Below, in pieces: positions 1 through 9,561 of a stretch of 64,000 nt of DNA. The stretch lies in the NCBI RefSeq assembly GCF_000022485.1, contig NC_012623.1:2072501-2136500 (forward strand). The letters run 5' to 3'. Within the stretch, counting starts at the first letter, position 1, and every line of letters begins with the position of its first letter. The notes below the pieces were generated by a model. That model was not told the origin of the DNA, ran no database searches, and saw only the letters and a program-made list of their open reading frames with translations. The translations under genes were made by a program, and so were the position numbers. This DNA comes from Sulfolobus islandicus Y.N.15.51 (lineage in GTDB: Archaea; Thermoproteota; Thermoprotei_A; Sulfolobales; Sulfolobaceae).

Positions 1-2
1 CT

Positions 3-155
3 ATAGAATCCCTTAAGGAACTAAAGGATATAAAGACTTCTCTTCAAATAATAATCTTCTATCTTATTTGGAGTTTTATAAATGGATTAGCAGTCTTCGC
101 TGGAATATTCAAATTTCTAATAGCTTATGATAAAGTGAAATTATCTGCTCAATAA
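3..155 (+). CDS. C-terminal end of a membrane protein (5'-partial)
   Basis: An open frame runs in from the left edge and stops at 153-155. The visible 50 residues begin with a charged helical stretch (IESLKELKDIKTS) followed by a hydrophobic segment of about 25 residues (IIIFYLIWSFINGLAVFAGI), typical of a coiled or amphipathic linker leading into a membrane helix. It converges on the next gene and overlaps its 3' end by 47 bases. The function cannot be inferred from this fragment. Confidence 0.5.
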   Translation: MESLKELKDIKTSLQIIIFYLIWSFINGLAVFAGIFKFLIAYDKVKLSAQ

Positions 156-1311
156 TTTTTTTATTATCATATTTTTTCATAATATTCTCTCTAGCTATTT
201 TTCCCATTTCCTCTATTTTGCTTCTAGGAAGCTGAGAAATATTATACAAGGATAATGCAAAATCATTTAAATCGTAAACGTTAACATGAAAACCGTCTAT
301 ACCATCAGTTACTTGTTCCACTAGGCCACCATTACCCTTAGTAACTATTACGGGCCTTCCAGCTAACATTGACTCAGTCACAACTCTAGCCCACGTATCG
401 GGGACTAAAGTAGGTACTACAACAACATCCACATCTAAAAGCATATCTCTTATTTTACTAACGTATTCCGAGTAAGGAAACCTTCTAGTCACTACTACTC
501 TGTCCTCTATTCTAAGTGACTTTACCATCTCTATTACCCTAGGCTCTTCTAGTCCTCCTAGTATTTTCAATTTCATATTTCTATTATATTTTAGAGCAAT
601 TGAAAATGCTTTAAGTAATTGAAAAATACCTTTTCCTTCGTCTGGATAACTAAGATAGCCAAATGTAAAATTATTGGAAGGATGATATTCAACATAATCA
701 ATTGGTAGAGTTATAGCATTTACATTTATAACTCGAATTTTATCTTCTGGAAATCCTCTAGATATAAGAATATCTCTCACAATATTACTTACTGCTAAAA
801 TTATTGAGGCTTTGGATACATATTCTTTTATCTTATTTAACTTGTTTATCGCATAAATTGCTTCTATAGGTGATAATAATTTATTAAAATAGTTATCCCT
901 CTTATTATATATACATTGAGCAATCTTTGTAAAGCTCTTACAATCACAATATGGATTTTCCATAGAGTTAAAATAGCATGTGGGCCACCAATATTGAATA
1001 TTTATTATGGTTTTGGCATTATTTTTTTCAGCTATCGGTAAGATTCCATACATGGCGTTAGCAATATGTATTATAGTATCTTTAGATTCATAAATAATCC
1101 CAAATATTTTTTCAGCATATTTTTCATTATTTACCATTTTCTCGTAACCAAAAATTCTACTCTTGTTAGGATAGGGCAAAACATTATATTCTGAATTAAA
1201 CGTGGTATATATTTTAGCATCTATCCCAATTTCAAGTAATTTTTTATATAATAATAACATTGTTGCAAATGTTCCTCGTTGTTGCGTTTCAGTCAAAATT
1301 CTTACTTTCAT
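109..1311 (-). CDS. Glycosyltransferase, GT4/GT-B type
   Basis: A 400-residue protein with the layout of retaining GT-B glycosyltransferases (family GT4), which move a sugar from a nucleotide-sugar or lipid-linked donor to a glycan at the cytoplasmic membrane face. The C-terminal half carries the donor-site signature: FGYLSYPDEGKGIF (start of the second Rossmann fold), KILGGLEEPRV, and the acidic motif TESMLAGRPVIVTKGNGG. A Cys cluster (C-x10-C-x-C-x8-C, about residues 112-135) may bind metal or form disulfides. There is no signal peptide. It stands alone on the minus strand but belongs to a run of five glycosyltransferases in the first 18 kb, suggesting a role in S-layer or surface-protein N-glycan assembly. 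The sugar specificity cannot be read from sequence. Confidence 0.85.
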   Translation of the reverse strand: MKVRILTETQQRGTFATMLLLYKKLLEIGIDAKIYTTFNSEYNVLPYPNKSRIFGYEKMVNNEKYAEKIFGIIYESKDTIIHIANAMYGILPIAEKNNAKTIINIQYWWPTCYFNSMENPYCDCKSFTKIAQCIYNKRDNYFNKLLSPIEAIYAINKLNKIKEYVSKASIILAVSNIVRDILISRGFPEDKIRVINVNAITLPIDYVEYHPSNNFTFGYLSYPDEGKGIFQLLKAFSIALKYNRNMKLKILGGLEEPRVIEMVKSLRIEDRVVVTRRFPYSEYVSKIRDMLLDVDVVVVPTLVPDTWARVVTESMLAGRPVIVTKGNGGLVEQVTDGIDGFHVNVYDLNDFALSLYNISQLPRSKIEEMGKIARENIMKKYDNKKIIEQIISLYHKLLEI

Positions 1312-1695
1312 TAGTTACGTATAACTAATTTAAGAGTTAAAAACTTTATAGAAATACATCAAACTAGCTACCCATGTAAATTAGCTATTGAAACTCCTTT
1401 TCTTCTAAGGTCTAATATTTAAAGATTTTATAAAATTTTTGTGAAAAGAATTCTTAATATTAGTTTTATTTTATCTAAAATATCGAGAAAATATTAATTT
1501 TAGCTTAAGTTAGCTAAATATTAACACAAGCGATATAATAGTTGCCAAATTTATAGTCTTTTTCATAATAGTTGCAACAGGCTTTTAACTTCTCTCAATA
1601 CAAAATATAGAAAAACATTGAGAAAAGCTTGTATTATTGTGAGATAAAACCTGTTAACAGATAATAAATTAAATATGAGAAAAATTTTCCCATAC

Positions 1696-2606
1696 TTATA
1701 CCTTCCTCAAGCACGTCATGAAACTTATTAATCCAATACCTAGTATAATTACCCTTAGAAACCAAATAATAGAACTCATCCTCAATTCTAGAGTATAACA
1801 CGAGTGATAATAAATATTAACCCAACGCTTCAAATCCTTCCAAACCAACTCAATTGGGTTTAAATCCGGAGAATAGGGAGGCAAGAATAGCAAAGTAATG
1901 TTAAGCCTAGAAGCAGTAGCGAGAACATAAGAAGACTTGTGAAACTTAGCATTATCAAGAATCAACACGACATTACCAGAATTCCTAACCCTAAGCAAGT
2001 AAAGAAAATTAGCGAAAACCCTAGAATCAACATTGTGAGCATAAAACAAGGCTTACCATCAAACAAGGGAATACAAGCTAGAATATTAACACTTGGATAA
2101 TCAACCCTAACAACATACAAACCCTAGAGGGATCATGACGAATACCAGACTCATCCATGAAAAACACTTTTACACCCTTCTTAATAACGCCCTTCAACCT
2201 CTCCCTAAGTCAGCATCTATTGGTCTCTTCTTGTCGATCTTGTAGGGTTTTATGTAGGGAATTTTCAGTCTTTTTCTCGCTATTCTCCAAGCTGTAGCTT
2301 ATTTTTACGTTGAACTTCTCCTCTATGTTTTTGCTTCCCATATTTTTCCTTGTATTTCTTCTACCTTTATTTCCCTCTCGTTTACCTTCTTTTTTCTTCC
2401 TTTTCTTTCCTTGTGGAATAGGCATTTTTCTCCCTCTCTCTGGAATTCGTTAATCCATCTATATACTGTGCTCTTGTGAACTTGTAGTATTTTTGCTATT
2501 TCGCTAATTTTCATTCCTTCCAAGTATTGCCCTAGCTTTTGTCTCGTTTAGGTTCTTGGGCTTCTTGCTAATTAGCTTCCTTTTTAAGGTCCTTAGCACA
2601 CTCATT
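1696..2606 (-). pseudogene. IS630-family transposase, broken into at least three frames
   Basis: Reading from about 2606 downward, an N-terminal piece starting MSVLRTLKRKL runs out of frame. A helix-turn-helix segment follows in another frame (2523-2323: MKISEIAKILQVHKSTVYRW), and the C-terminal catalytic half follows at 2049-1696. The last piece contains ILDNAKFHKS and LPPYSPDLNPIELVW, the second Asp and the Glu regions of the IS630 DDE domain. Several indels and the missing middle part show that the enzyme is not made as one protein. Mobilisation would need a transposase in trans. Confidence 0.8.
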
Positions 2607-2640
2607 TAGTTTTAATAGTGCATTTTGTCTAATATATCTT

Positions 2641-2700
2641 GGGGGCTGTTGGGTTCAAAGCGAATTAAGGTCCTCAACACGCTCAGCCCAACAGCTCCCC
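2641..2700. repeat. Long hairpin inside the IS630 relic
   Basis: The 5' arm GGGGGCTGTTGGG and the 3' arm CCCAACAGCTCCCC pair over 13 bp with one bulged base, and AGCG/CGCT pairs again further in. The loop repeats part of the sequence just upstream (AAGGTCCT.A.CAC at 2585 and 2667). It lies before the transposase start and could act as a leader hairpin, as an IS end, or as a separate small palindromic insertion. Confidence 0.5.
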
Positions 2701-2762
2701 ATTACTAACACTAGATTTACTAATTTTAGCCCCCCGTTGCAGCTATTATGAAAAAGACTATA

Positions 2763-3289
2763 TACTGTCATAATATTTAATGAAAATTAAAGTATACAAT
2801 AGGCTAGACTTATTAGGAAAAGGGAAGATCTCTGGCATATGACTAGTTCTAAATAACTAAGTTTCTAACTATTAACTCATATCAAAATGGTTTATTATAT
2901 TCCCTACTAATAGATATCAAATCGGTTATAGCATATTTAAAATAATTCTTTAGCATATATAAAATAGGCTAAAAGTTATATCATAATAACAGTCTTATCC
3001 CTAGCTTTAGTAAAGAAATTATATATTATATTTAGCGGAATCGACATATATGATGGAGCTATAAGAATATATTAAAACAGAATTAGTAGTCTATAATTTA
3101 ATAATTAAATATTTATCATCACATGTATACCTATTTTCGTAGAACGCATAATTAATATGAAAATTGTTAAACGTTAAGGTACTACTGGTTAAGCTCTAGA
3201 ATTAAGACTGTTAGCTAGGAGGACCGAACTCTTTCTCATGCATTTCTTTCATTCAGATTATTTTGGAGCTCTAATCTATCTTATCCAAT
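2763..3289. other. A+T-rich intergenic stretch
   Basis: No ORF, RNA gene or clear repeat is seen between the IS630 relic and the small element at 3290. Stop codons are frequent in all frames. Confidence 0.5.
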
Positions 3290-3420
3290 GGTTTGTGGGT
3301 TACTTCAAATTTTATCAAAGCTGGCATTAAACTTTCTTTTAATATAACGTTTGATTTCAAATTTTAGGAAATTCAATGAGCTTAACATATAAGAAAATTG
3401 AAGAAGTTCCCATAAAGCAC
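3290..3420 (-). mobile_element. MITE-like repeat, copy 1
   Basis: This 131-bp sequence is, in reverse complement, nearly identical to 6193-6325 and related to 19402-19530. Its ends are imperfect inverted repeats of the form GTGCTTTRTGGG..ACTTC, the same end found at 20430 at the start of the IS5 element, so it is probably a non-autonomous derivative of that IS. It ends 75 bp before the start codon of a large surface-protein gene. Confidence 0.7.
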
Positions 3421-3495
3421 TTATCCAGAGAAAAATTAAAAACTACCTAGGAAAAAGGGATAAAAATTTTATATGCCTAGATAAATAGATAAGTT

Positions 3496-5289
3496 GTGGA
3501 TAATGTAGTAATATATCTTGGGATAATAGTTGCAGGTTTCTTAATAGGCATACTATCCAATATTATACTAAAAAGAAATTCCCTATTAAAGTCATTCTAT
3601 ATAGTATCTGTGGCAGCTATTAACTTGATTATATTATCATTAATTTTAATTACATCGTTATTAATGAGAACCAATTTAAGTAATACACTTATACTTCTAT
3701 CACTCTTATTTCTCTCAATATTCTTTTCATTTTATATAAACGCCTATAGGAATATACTAAGTGATATAAATGTTTCAGCATTTGGACTAATTACGATAGT
3801 TATTCTATTATTAGCTATATCTCCCTTTTATATTTCGACAGATAGAAATACATCATATTTACCATCTTATGTAACTAATCCAAAAATCTCTACATCTCCC
3901 TTATTCCAAGATTATATAAAAATCTTAGGTAACCCTTATTACTATAATGTATATCGTCCTAATCCGATTTTATCGAGGAGTTTGGAAATATATTCGAACA
4001 TGGTATATAATTTATTAGGCAACTTTATTAATCAGTCACTAAGTATCAGAAATTTTTCTAATTATATATACATATCATTACATTCTGGAAATACTAGTGG
4101 AGCTATACAATATTATTCTGAATTATTGGAAACATTTGATAATCTTACAATCATAAAAAATAATATCACATATTACGCAAGCATTTTAGGTGAGTACTCA
4201 GATAGTTTAAGTTTTGGACAATTTCTACATATATTAAATAAAAATTATACCGCAATTAAAAACATTGTTAATAATTATTATATCATAATGAGTTTTATTT
4301 ATAAACTACCCAAAACCTCCCATATACCAGTAGAAATAAAGATTACCAAGTTAATAATTCCGTTTAATAAGACGGTAAATATAACTGGATTTCTTATTTC
4401 ACGTTCTAACTATTCGATAAATGGTACTTTATTTGTAAAATTTCTTAATACCTATAAGGTTGTTAATTTAACTAATTGTAGATTCTCTTTCCCAATTCGC
4501 TTAACTAATTACAGTAATCCTATTTATATAACTATATTATTTACGGGAAATAATATTTTCTTACCAAATATAACAACATTCGTAGTATATACCAATGTGA
4601 CGTTTACTAAACTATTTGTTAAGGCAATACCATACAATCCGTATGTAGGAGGTGATATGAATATAGTAGGATATGTTACTGGGTATAATAGAACGCTTGT
4701 AATTTCTTTGTTAAACTATACTAAAACATATATAGTTGGCGGTAACTTTAGTATTAAATTCCCTCTACCTTATAATCTAACTAATACTACATATCTCTTA
4801 AATTTTACTGTCTTACCTAAGAGTTATTTATCTCCAGCTGTTAAATATATAGTTATTACTCCTAAATTATACTATGAAAATCTTAGCGTTAATGTTATAG
4901 ATAAATGGATAATTCCTTTTCCATTAAAAATAACCGGAAAGATATATTATAATAATACACCTCTAAACAATGTGAAAATTTTCGTCTTCATTGGAAACTC
5001 TAGATATGAAACTATTTCGCATAATGGATATTTTTCTATTGAAGCAAAGCCTAAGCTTAGCGTTATATATGGAAATCAAATAATATATGTGGAATCTGAC
5101 CCTCAATATGCTTATTATAGAGAAGTAGCCGAAGTTCATACTACAGTGTATAACTTTATGATGTTCATTATATTACCTTTGATTTCATTATTTATAGTCA
5201 TATTGCTTAGAAAAAGATCTAAAGCAAATAAGCTTAAACAATTCAAATTAAAGGAGATTCCAATACAAGGTGTAAAAAATGAAAAATAA
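3496..5289 (+). CDS. Large membrane-anchored glycoprotein-like protein
   Basis: A 597-residue protein starting at GTG. The N-terminal 120 residues contain about four hydrophobic membrane helices (for example ILSNIILKRN preceded by YLGIIVAGFLIG). Residues of about 120-560 are extracytoplasmic in character, rich in Asn, Tyr and Ile with many N-x-S/T sequons, and contain strand-rich repeats that look like Ig or carboxypeptidase-regulatory modules (ITGFLISRSNYSINGTLFV; LKITGKIYYNNTPLNNVKIF). A final helix (MMFIILPLISLFIVILL) is followed by a basic tail. It overlaps the next gene by 11 bases, so the two are probably co-translated. The layout resembles archaeal multi-domain membrane proteins that pair with DUF4350-type proteins. 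No enzymatic motif is visible, and the function is unknown. Confidence 0.75.
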   Translation: MDNVVIYLGIIVAGFLIGILSNIILKRNSLLKSFYIVSVAAINLIILSLILITSLLMRTNLSNTLILLSLLFLSIFFSFYINAYRNILSDINVSAFGLITIVILLLAISPFYISTDRNTSYLPSYVTNPKISTSPLFQDYIKILGNPYYYNVYRPNPILSRSLEIYSNMVYNLLGNFINQSLSIRNFSNYIYISLHSGNTSGAIQYYSELLETFDNLTIIKNNITYYASILGEYSDSLSFGQFLHILNKNYTAIKNIVNNYYIIMSFIYKLPKTSHIPVEIKITKLIIPFNKTVNITGFLISRSNYSINGTLFVKFLNTYKVVNLTNCRFSFPIRLTNYSNPIYITILFTGNNIFLPNITTFVVYTNVTFTKLFVKAIPYNPYVGGDMNIVGYVTGYNRTLVISLLNYTKTYIVGGNFSIKFPLPYNLTNTTYLLNFTVLPKSYLSPAVKYIVITPKLYYENLSVNVIDKWIIPFPLKITGKIYYNNTPLNNVKIFVFIGNSRYETISHNGYFSIEAKPKLSVIYGNQIIYVESDPQYAYYREVAEVHTTVYNFMMFIILPLISLFIVILLRKRSKANKLKQFKLKEIPIQGVKNEK

Positions 5290-5932
5290 GGTATCAATAG
5301 TTTTGTCAATATGCATATTACTTTTACTTCCGATAATTTTCCCAGACACCTATCCTTTTTCCCCTTTTAATATAGGGAGTCAGGGTATATCTTATTTCTA
5401 TAATAATTTTGAGAATATTACTTCATCTAACGTTACTATCTTAATATTAATGGAGAATATCAATAACGTTAATCCTTATTTAATCTATCTACTTGAAGGA
5501 AACACAATTATTATAACTGGAAATTATAGTAATGTAAACAATTTTCTGCATAAGTTAAATGCAGACGTTATTATAGCTCCAATAGTTTTAACGAATAATT
5601 TAGATTATTATATGAATAACAAGATAATAATAGTAAATGAAAGTAATTATACATTAATATTTCCTTACGCACATCCAATTATCGGAGGAATACCATTAGT
5701 AGAAGTAGATAATAATAGCATTATAGCTTATTATCACTATGGATCAGGAAAAATTATAATTATATCTACTCCATATTTCTTTTTAAATAGCTATTATAAA
5801 TTGTTTAATAATTCTGAGTATCTACATGAAATAACTGGCACAAATAAGATAAGAATCGTCATATATACTCAAGTCTCTCCATTGTCAGAATTTAAGGAAT
5901 TTTTACAATCTCTTAAATCTTTACATTTATAA
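5279..5932 (+). CDS. Secreted DUF4350-like protein
   Basis: A 217-residue protein with an N-terminal signal or anchor (VSIVLSICILLLLPIIF) and an exposed alpha/beta domain. PFSPFNIGSQGISYFYNNF near the N-terminus, followed by strand ILILMENINN and the block GSGKIIIISTPYFF, resembles the DUF4350 fold (a Rossmann-like class I glutamine-amidotransferase relative without catalytic residues). It has many N-glycosylation sequons, as expected for an extracellular face. It overlaps the preceding membrane protein by 11 bases, so the two probably form one surface complex. The family call is a recollection of pattern and not a search result. Confidence 0.6.
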   Translation: MKNKVSIVLSICILLLLPIIFPDTYPFSPFNIGSQGISYFYNNFENITSSNVTILILMENINNVNPYLIYLLEGNTIIITGNYSNVNNFLHKLNADVIIAPIVLTNNLDYYMNNKIIIVNESNYTLIFPYAHPIIGGIPLVEVDNNSIIAYYHYGSGKIIIISTPYFFLNSYYKLFNNSEYLHEITGTNKIRIVIYTQVSPLSEFKEFLQSLKSLHL

Positions 5933-6063
5933 ACAAATTCATTAATTAATTTTTGGTAAATTAGCAGAGGAAACAAAACATGTCCTTATTTAACTACGAC
6001 TTACTTTGTGTTCAAACTTTTTATGTAGTTCAAATACAAAGAGAATTTTATCGCTAATAATAA

Positions 6064-6162
6064 TATAGTCTCTTTGATATTAACTGCAACGCTACTACTC
6101 AATTAAACTATTGATAAGATTCTTACTAGACCTTCTCGATTAGACTGCGTTCCCAATTCAAT
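6064..6162 (+). repeat. 99-bp inverted repeat, left copy
   Basis: Identical in reverse complement to 12982-13080 except for one base (G versus C near the outer end). The outer end (TATAGTCTCTTTGATATTAA) resembles the IS630 terminal repeat at 1553. The pair encloses 6.8 kb that carries a surface protein, a glycosyltransferase, the UDP-xylose operon and a winged-helix gene. Confidence 0.85.
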
Positions 6163-6192
6163 GAAAACCACTATAGAAGAAATTCCACACAA

Positions 6193-6325
6193 GTACTTTA
6201 TAGGAACTTCTTCAATTTTCTTATATGTTAAGCTCATTGAATTTCCTAAAATTTGAAATCAAACGTTATATTAAAAGAAAGTTTAATGCCAGCTTTGATA
6301 AAATTTGAAGTAACCCACAAAGCAC
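6193..6325 (+). mobile_element. MITE-like repeat, copy 2
   Basis: A 133-bp copy of the element at 3290-3420 in the opposite orientation, with almost no differences over 130 bp. It ends 48 bp before the start codon of the surface protein at 6374, and the TATA-like box of that gene (about 6342-6352) lies immediately beyond it. Copies 1 and 2 flank the 3496-5932 gene pair as inverted repeats. Confidence 0.75.
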
Positions 6326-6373
6326 ACAAAAGAATAATAATCTTTAAATATATAAATGTAAGTAAGTCTATCT

Positions 6374-8113
6374 ATGAAATTGATACTGCTGAGCATATTA
6401 CTTGGGCTAATTATACTGTTGTTTATTCCGGTTTTTAATGGAGGCAGCCAATTTTACGTGCTTGAAGTGTCAAGTATATTTCCATTTGAGATAAACGGTG
6501 TATCTTATCCCCCTGGCAATTACTATCTAATGTATAGAGGAATAGTAAATATAACCTTTTTCAATTTATATTATCAATCAAATACATCAAGATTACATCT
6601 TATAGGAATAAACTTTAATGGCACTTTCCTTAATTCTTCATCAGAAATTATAGGCATATTAAAAATTTATAGTAAAAATAATTTCACATCTGTAATAGTT
6701 AACACTACTGAGCTATTTTATACCCATATTTCTTCTCTTTATGACAAAGAATTTTATGTTATAGTTAATGCTAGGCATGGTTCTCCAATAAGTAGCGGTT
6801 GGTATGCTTCTGGTGAGTTACTTACAATACCTTTAGGTGATACCTATCAAAATGGTTCAATAAGGTACATAATATCTCATGTATTGGTTAACGGCACACA
6901 GAAAACCTCTTTTAATGTTAATTCGCCTTTGATAGTCAATGTTACATATCTTGTAGAATATTTGGTTAACTTTTCTAAACCTACGTATGCCTATATGAAT
7001 GGCAGTTTAGAAATAATGAGCTCCCAATGGTTACCTAATGATACTCAACTAGCTATTCCAAAATATATTAATCTAACTAGAGATACCAGAATATTTACTA
7101 CTGGAAATCTTACTGGCGTAGTATATATCAATAAGCCGATAATTATAAATGATACTCAAATTTTTCAATATTATGTTAACGTTAAGGACCCAGTAATAGC
7201 TAAAATTAATGGAAACTATACTAATTTTACTTCAAATTGGTACAACGCAGGAACACAGATATTTATCCCCCCATATTTTCCTTTAATTAATGATTATAGA
7301 ATAGCCATATATGGAAATCTTACTGGGATGTTTACTATAGAGTCTCCACTTATAATAAATGATAGAGAAAACATCCAATACTATTTGCAATTTCCATTCC
7401 CTTTACAAATAAGTCTATCTAATGGTACATTATACTATGGAACAAATATATGGATTAATAATGGTACTTATGCGATAATATATTCTCAAATACGTTATAT
7501 AAATAACGTAACTAGAGCAATAGTAATACAACAAGTCTTTAATTCTCCAAATTTTGGGAAATTAAATTATATCTTACAATATTTTGTTACTTCAAATCTA
7601 CCGTTACCCGTTTCCATAAATGGAACTAACACTACATTAACTAATGGCTGGTTTAACCAAAGTACAGAATTTTACGTCTATCCTGTCTATTATGTGAACT
7701 CTACCGAGAGAATAGTAATCTTATACATTAATTATAGAAATATTACTCTACTCTCGCCACTATATTTTAACGTATATTATATTAAAGAATATTTAGTTAA
7801 CATAGAGGGATATTATTCACATTTAGTTATATTAGACGAGAAACTCTGGGAACCTTACGGTTCTATTGTGCAAATACCATTGCAATATGAATATGAAGGT
7901 ATCTATTTTGAATCCAATTCAACTACTAATCAATATTATATATTTGGTCCTTCAAACATTACGATTTATTATAAGCCGATAGATATTACAACTTCAGTCT
8001 ATACTCCAGTAATTGCAGGATTACCTATAGAAGCATTCGTAATAACTATAATTATAATAATCGTCTTAGCGTTAGTTTTACTTATATTTAACAGAAGTAG
8101 AGTTAATAAATAA
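6374..8113 (+). CDS. Secreted, membrane-anchored repeat surface protein
   Basis: A 579-residue protein with a cleavable-looking signal (LILLSILLGLIILLFIPVF), a long extracellular region and a C-terminal membrane anchor (AFVITIIIIIVLALVLLIF) followed by a short basic tail. The ectodomain is made of about four units of 70-80 residues. Each has a sequence of the type YMNGSLEIMSSQWLPNDTQ or NFTSNWYNAGTQIFIPPY followed by GNLTGV/M and IIINDTQIFQYY, similar to repeat modules found in thermopsin-like and other Sulfolobales surface proteins. N-x-S/T sequons are very frequent. No Asp protease motif (D-T/S-G) is seen, so it is probably structural or adhesive. The gene follows a MITE copy that sits directly upstream of its promoter. 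Confidence 0.75.
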   Translation: MKLILLSILLGLIILLFIPVFNGGSQFYVLEVSSIFPFEINGVSYPPGNYYLMYRGIVNITFFNLYYQSNTSRLHLIGINFNGTFLNSSSEIIGILKIYSKNNFTSVIVNTTELFYTHISSLYDKEFYVIVNARHGSPISSGWYASGELLTIPLGDTYQNGSIRYIISHVLVNGTQKTSFNVNSPLIVNVTYLVEYLVNFSKPTYAYMNGSLEIMSSQWLPNDTQLAIPKYINLTRDTRIFTTGNLTGVVYINKPIIINDTQIFQYYVNVKDPVIAKINGNYTNFTSNWYNAGTQIFIPPYFPLINDYRIAIYGNLTGMFTIESPLIINDRENIQYYLQFPFPLQISLSNGTLYYGTNIWINNGTYAIIYSQIRYINNVTRAIVIQQVFNSPNFGKLNYILQYFVTSNLPLPVSINGTNTTLTNGWFNQSTEFYVYPVYYVNSTERIVILYINYRNITLLSPLYFNVYYIKEYLVNIEGYYSHLVILDEKLWEPYGSIVQIPLQYEYEGIYFESNSTTNQYYIFGPSNITIYYKPIDITTSVYTPVIAGLPIEAFVITIIIIIVLALVLLIFNRSRVNK

Positions 8114-8269
8114 ATGATTTTAACAAATAATGTGCCTCATAATCAATGAATCAAATATTGATGTTGTTTATAGAGTTAAAAACGGCTTACTCATTTTACT
8201 TTTTAGTATTTTTTGAGAAAAACTCTTTAGGTCTTACTACTTCCTTAATTTCATCAGTCCTTCTCGACA

Positions 8270-8371
8270 TCAAACTTCACTCGTTAAAATTCTGTTATTC
8301 CTAACGCTTTTAATCCTCTCCAAAACTTCATCAGGTAAAGTTCTTTCAATTGTTAGAGTCTTAGTAGTGAT
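8270..8371 (-). pseudogene. Relic of a small antitoxin-like gene
   Basis: The minus strand reads TKTLTIERTLPDEVLERIKS and on to a stop at 8270-8272, without any usable start codon. Its stop overlaps an ATG (8270-8268) of a second short frame beginning MSRRTDEIKEV that ends after 24 codons. The composition and the 1-base stop/start overlap resemble a VapB-type antitoxin followed by the beginning of a toxin gene, both decayed. This reading is tentative. Confidence 0.3.
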
Positions 8372-8394
8372 GTATAATAATTAGATTAAATACA

Positions 8395-8402
8395 TTTATA
8401 TA
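8395..8402 (+). promoter_or_regulatory. TATA box of the GT2 gene
   Basis: TTTATATA centred about 25 bases before the ATG at 8424. The spacing places transcription start at or next to the start codon, so the mRNA is probably leaderless. Confidence 0.5.
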
Positions 8403-8423
8403 GTATAGTAGCAATTTTATACT

Positions 8424-9272
8424 ATGGTACTCTTAAGTATTACAATAACAGCTAAAAATGAAGCTCCAGTAATAGATAAGGTATTAAATAACTTGATTAA
8501 ACAGCTAAATGATATAAACTATGAAATGATTTTAATAGATAATTGGAGTAGCGATAATACTTTTCAGATATTAAAGAAGTATGAAAATAATCACATTAAA
8601 GTTTTTCGATACAAAGGAAGTAAAGGCTCTGCAAGAAATTTTGCTCTTAAGAAAGCCGATGGAAAATACGTAATGGCATTAGATGCCGATCAAGTTTATC
8701 TCAATTTGGATAAATTTCTTAGAGATTATTTTTCAAGATATTCTTCATATGCAGTAAAAATTGGTAGAAGTTCATTTCCAATAATATCTCCCAAAGAATT
8801 ACTAATGAATGTAGGAGGATGGAGAGATCTGCAGTTCGCAGAAGATTGGGACTTATGGTTTAGACTAGCGGAGGCATGTAAATATATTTATCTTATTGAT
8901 TATGATTGGGTATTTGGAGAACATATTAGAAGTCATAAAAATAATTATAGCATACTATCAAAAATACTAAAATACATGCTAAAATATAGAGATTTATATA
9001 TAGTTGGGTTACCAATCCGTCCACAAAATATTTATAATAAGTTTTTTTATCAGTTAGGGATGGTGCTATCATTCTTCAAGAACGAAAAGAAAATAGTATA
9101 CAATTGCACTAAATACTTAGAAATACCCACTGATAAAATTGAAAGCGAAATGGATTGGGATTTGCAGTTTCACTATAATTTAATTAGATATCAACTTTTA
9201 ACATGTAAAAATAAGCCTATATTTTTAGAAGTATTATCTAAATTTGAGAATTATTTTAAAAAGAAATTGTAG
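8424..9272 (+). CDS. Glycosyltransferase, GT2/GT-A type
   Basis: A 282-residue GT-A glycosyltransferase. It begins SITITAKNEAPVIDKVLNNL, followed by ILIDNWSSDNT (nucleotide-binding strand and Asp) and the metal-binding motif ALDADQ near residue 90. GWRDLQFAEDWDLWFRLAE corresponds to the acceptor/catalytic ED-D/W region of the family. There is no C-terminal membrane helix, so it would act at the cytoplasmic membrane surface. A TATA box lies about 25 bases upstream. Its neighbours (surface glycoproteins on one side, nucleotide-sugar synthesis on the other) suggest that it builds the glycan of these proteins. Confidence 0.85.
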   Translation: MVLLSITITAKNEAPVIDKVLNNLIKQLNDINYEMILIDNWSSDNTFQILKKYENNHIKVFRYKGSKGSARNFALKKADGKYVMALDADQVYLNLDKFLRDYFSRYSSYAVKIGRSSFPIISPKELLMNVGGWRDLQFAEDWDLWFRLAEACKYIYLIDYDWVFGEHIRSHKNNYSILSKILKYMLKYRDLYIVGLPIRPQNIYNKFFYQLGMVLSFFKNEKKIVYNCTKYLEIPTDKIESEMDWDLQFHYNLIRYQLLTCKNKPIFLEVLSKFENYFKKKL

Positions 9273-9561
9273 CCTATAATATATAAATCACATCATTGAT
9301 TCTAATCTTTCCATGATTTTTAGAAAGCTAAATTTTCCCTTTTATATTTATAGAATCTAAAAGATTAACGAGAAGTTGACGTATTAATGCGTAAGATTCC
9401 ATTATCATCTGCTCCAATAAAAATGCTATCATGTACTTGTTTTTCTTCTTCAATGCTAGCAAAAAGTATTATCTATCAAAATTTTTTTCTATCTGGAAAT
9501 TTTTATTATATCTAAATAATTCAAAGCAAAGTTTATCTTATACTTAACATATGTATATTTA

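Larger units (their letters stand above)
1552..2762 (-). mobile_element. Degenerate IS630-type element with terminal inverted repeats
   Basis: Near-perfect 26-bp terminal inverted repeats lie at 1553-1578 and 2736-2761 (one mismatch), with TA at both outer edges as expected for IS630/Tc1-type insertion. The 1.2-kb interior holds a frameshifted DDE transposase on the minus strand and a strong hairpin at 2641-2700. The TIR sequence (ATAGTCT..TTCATA) is closely related to one end of the inverted repeats at 6064 and 13080, so the same end family is dispersed in this region. Confidence 0.75.
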
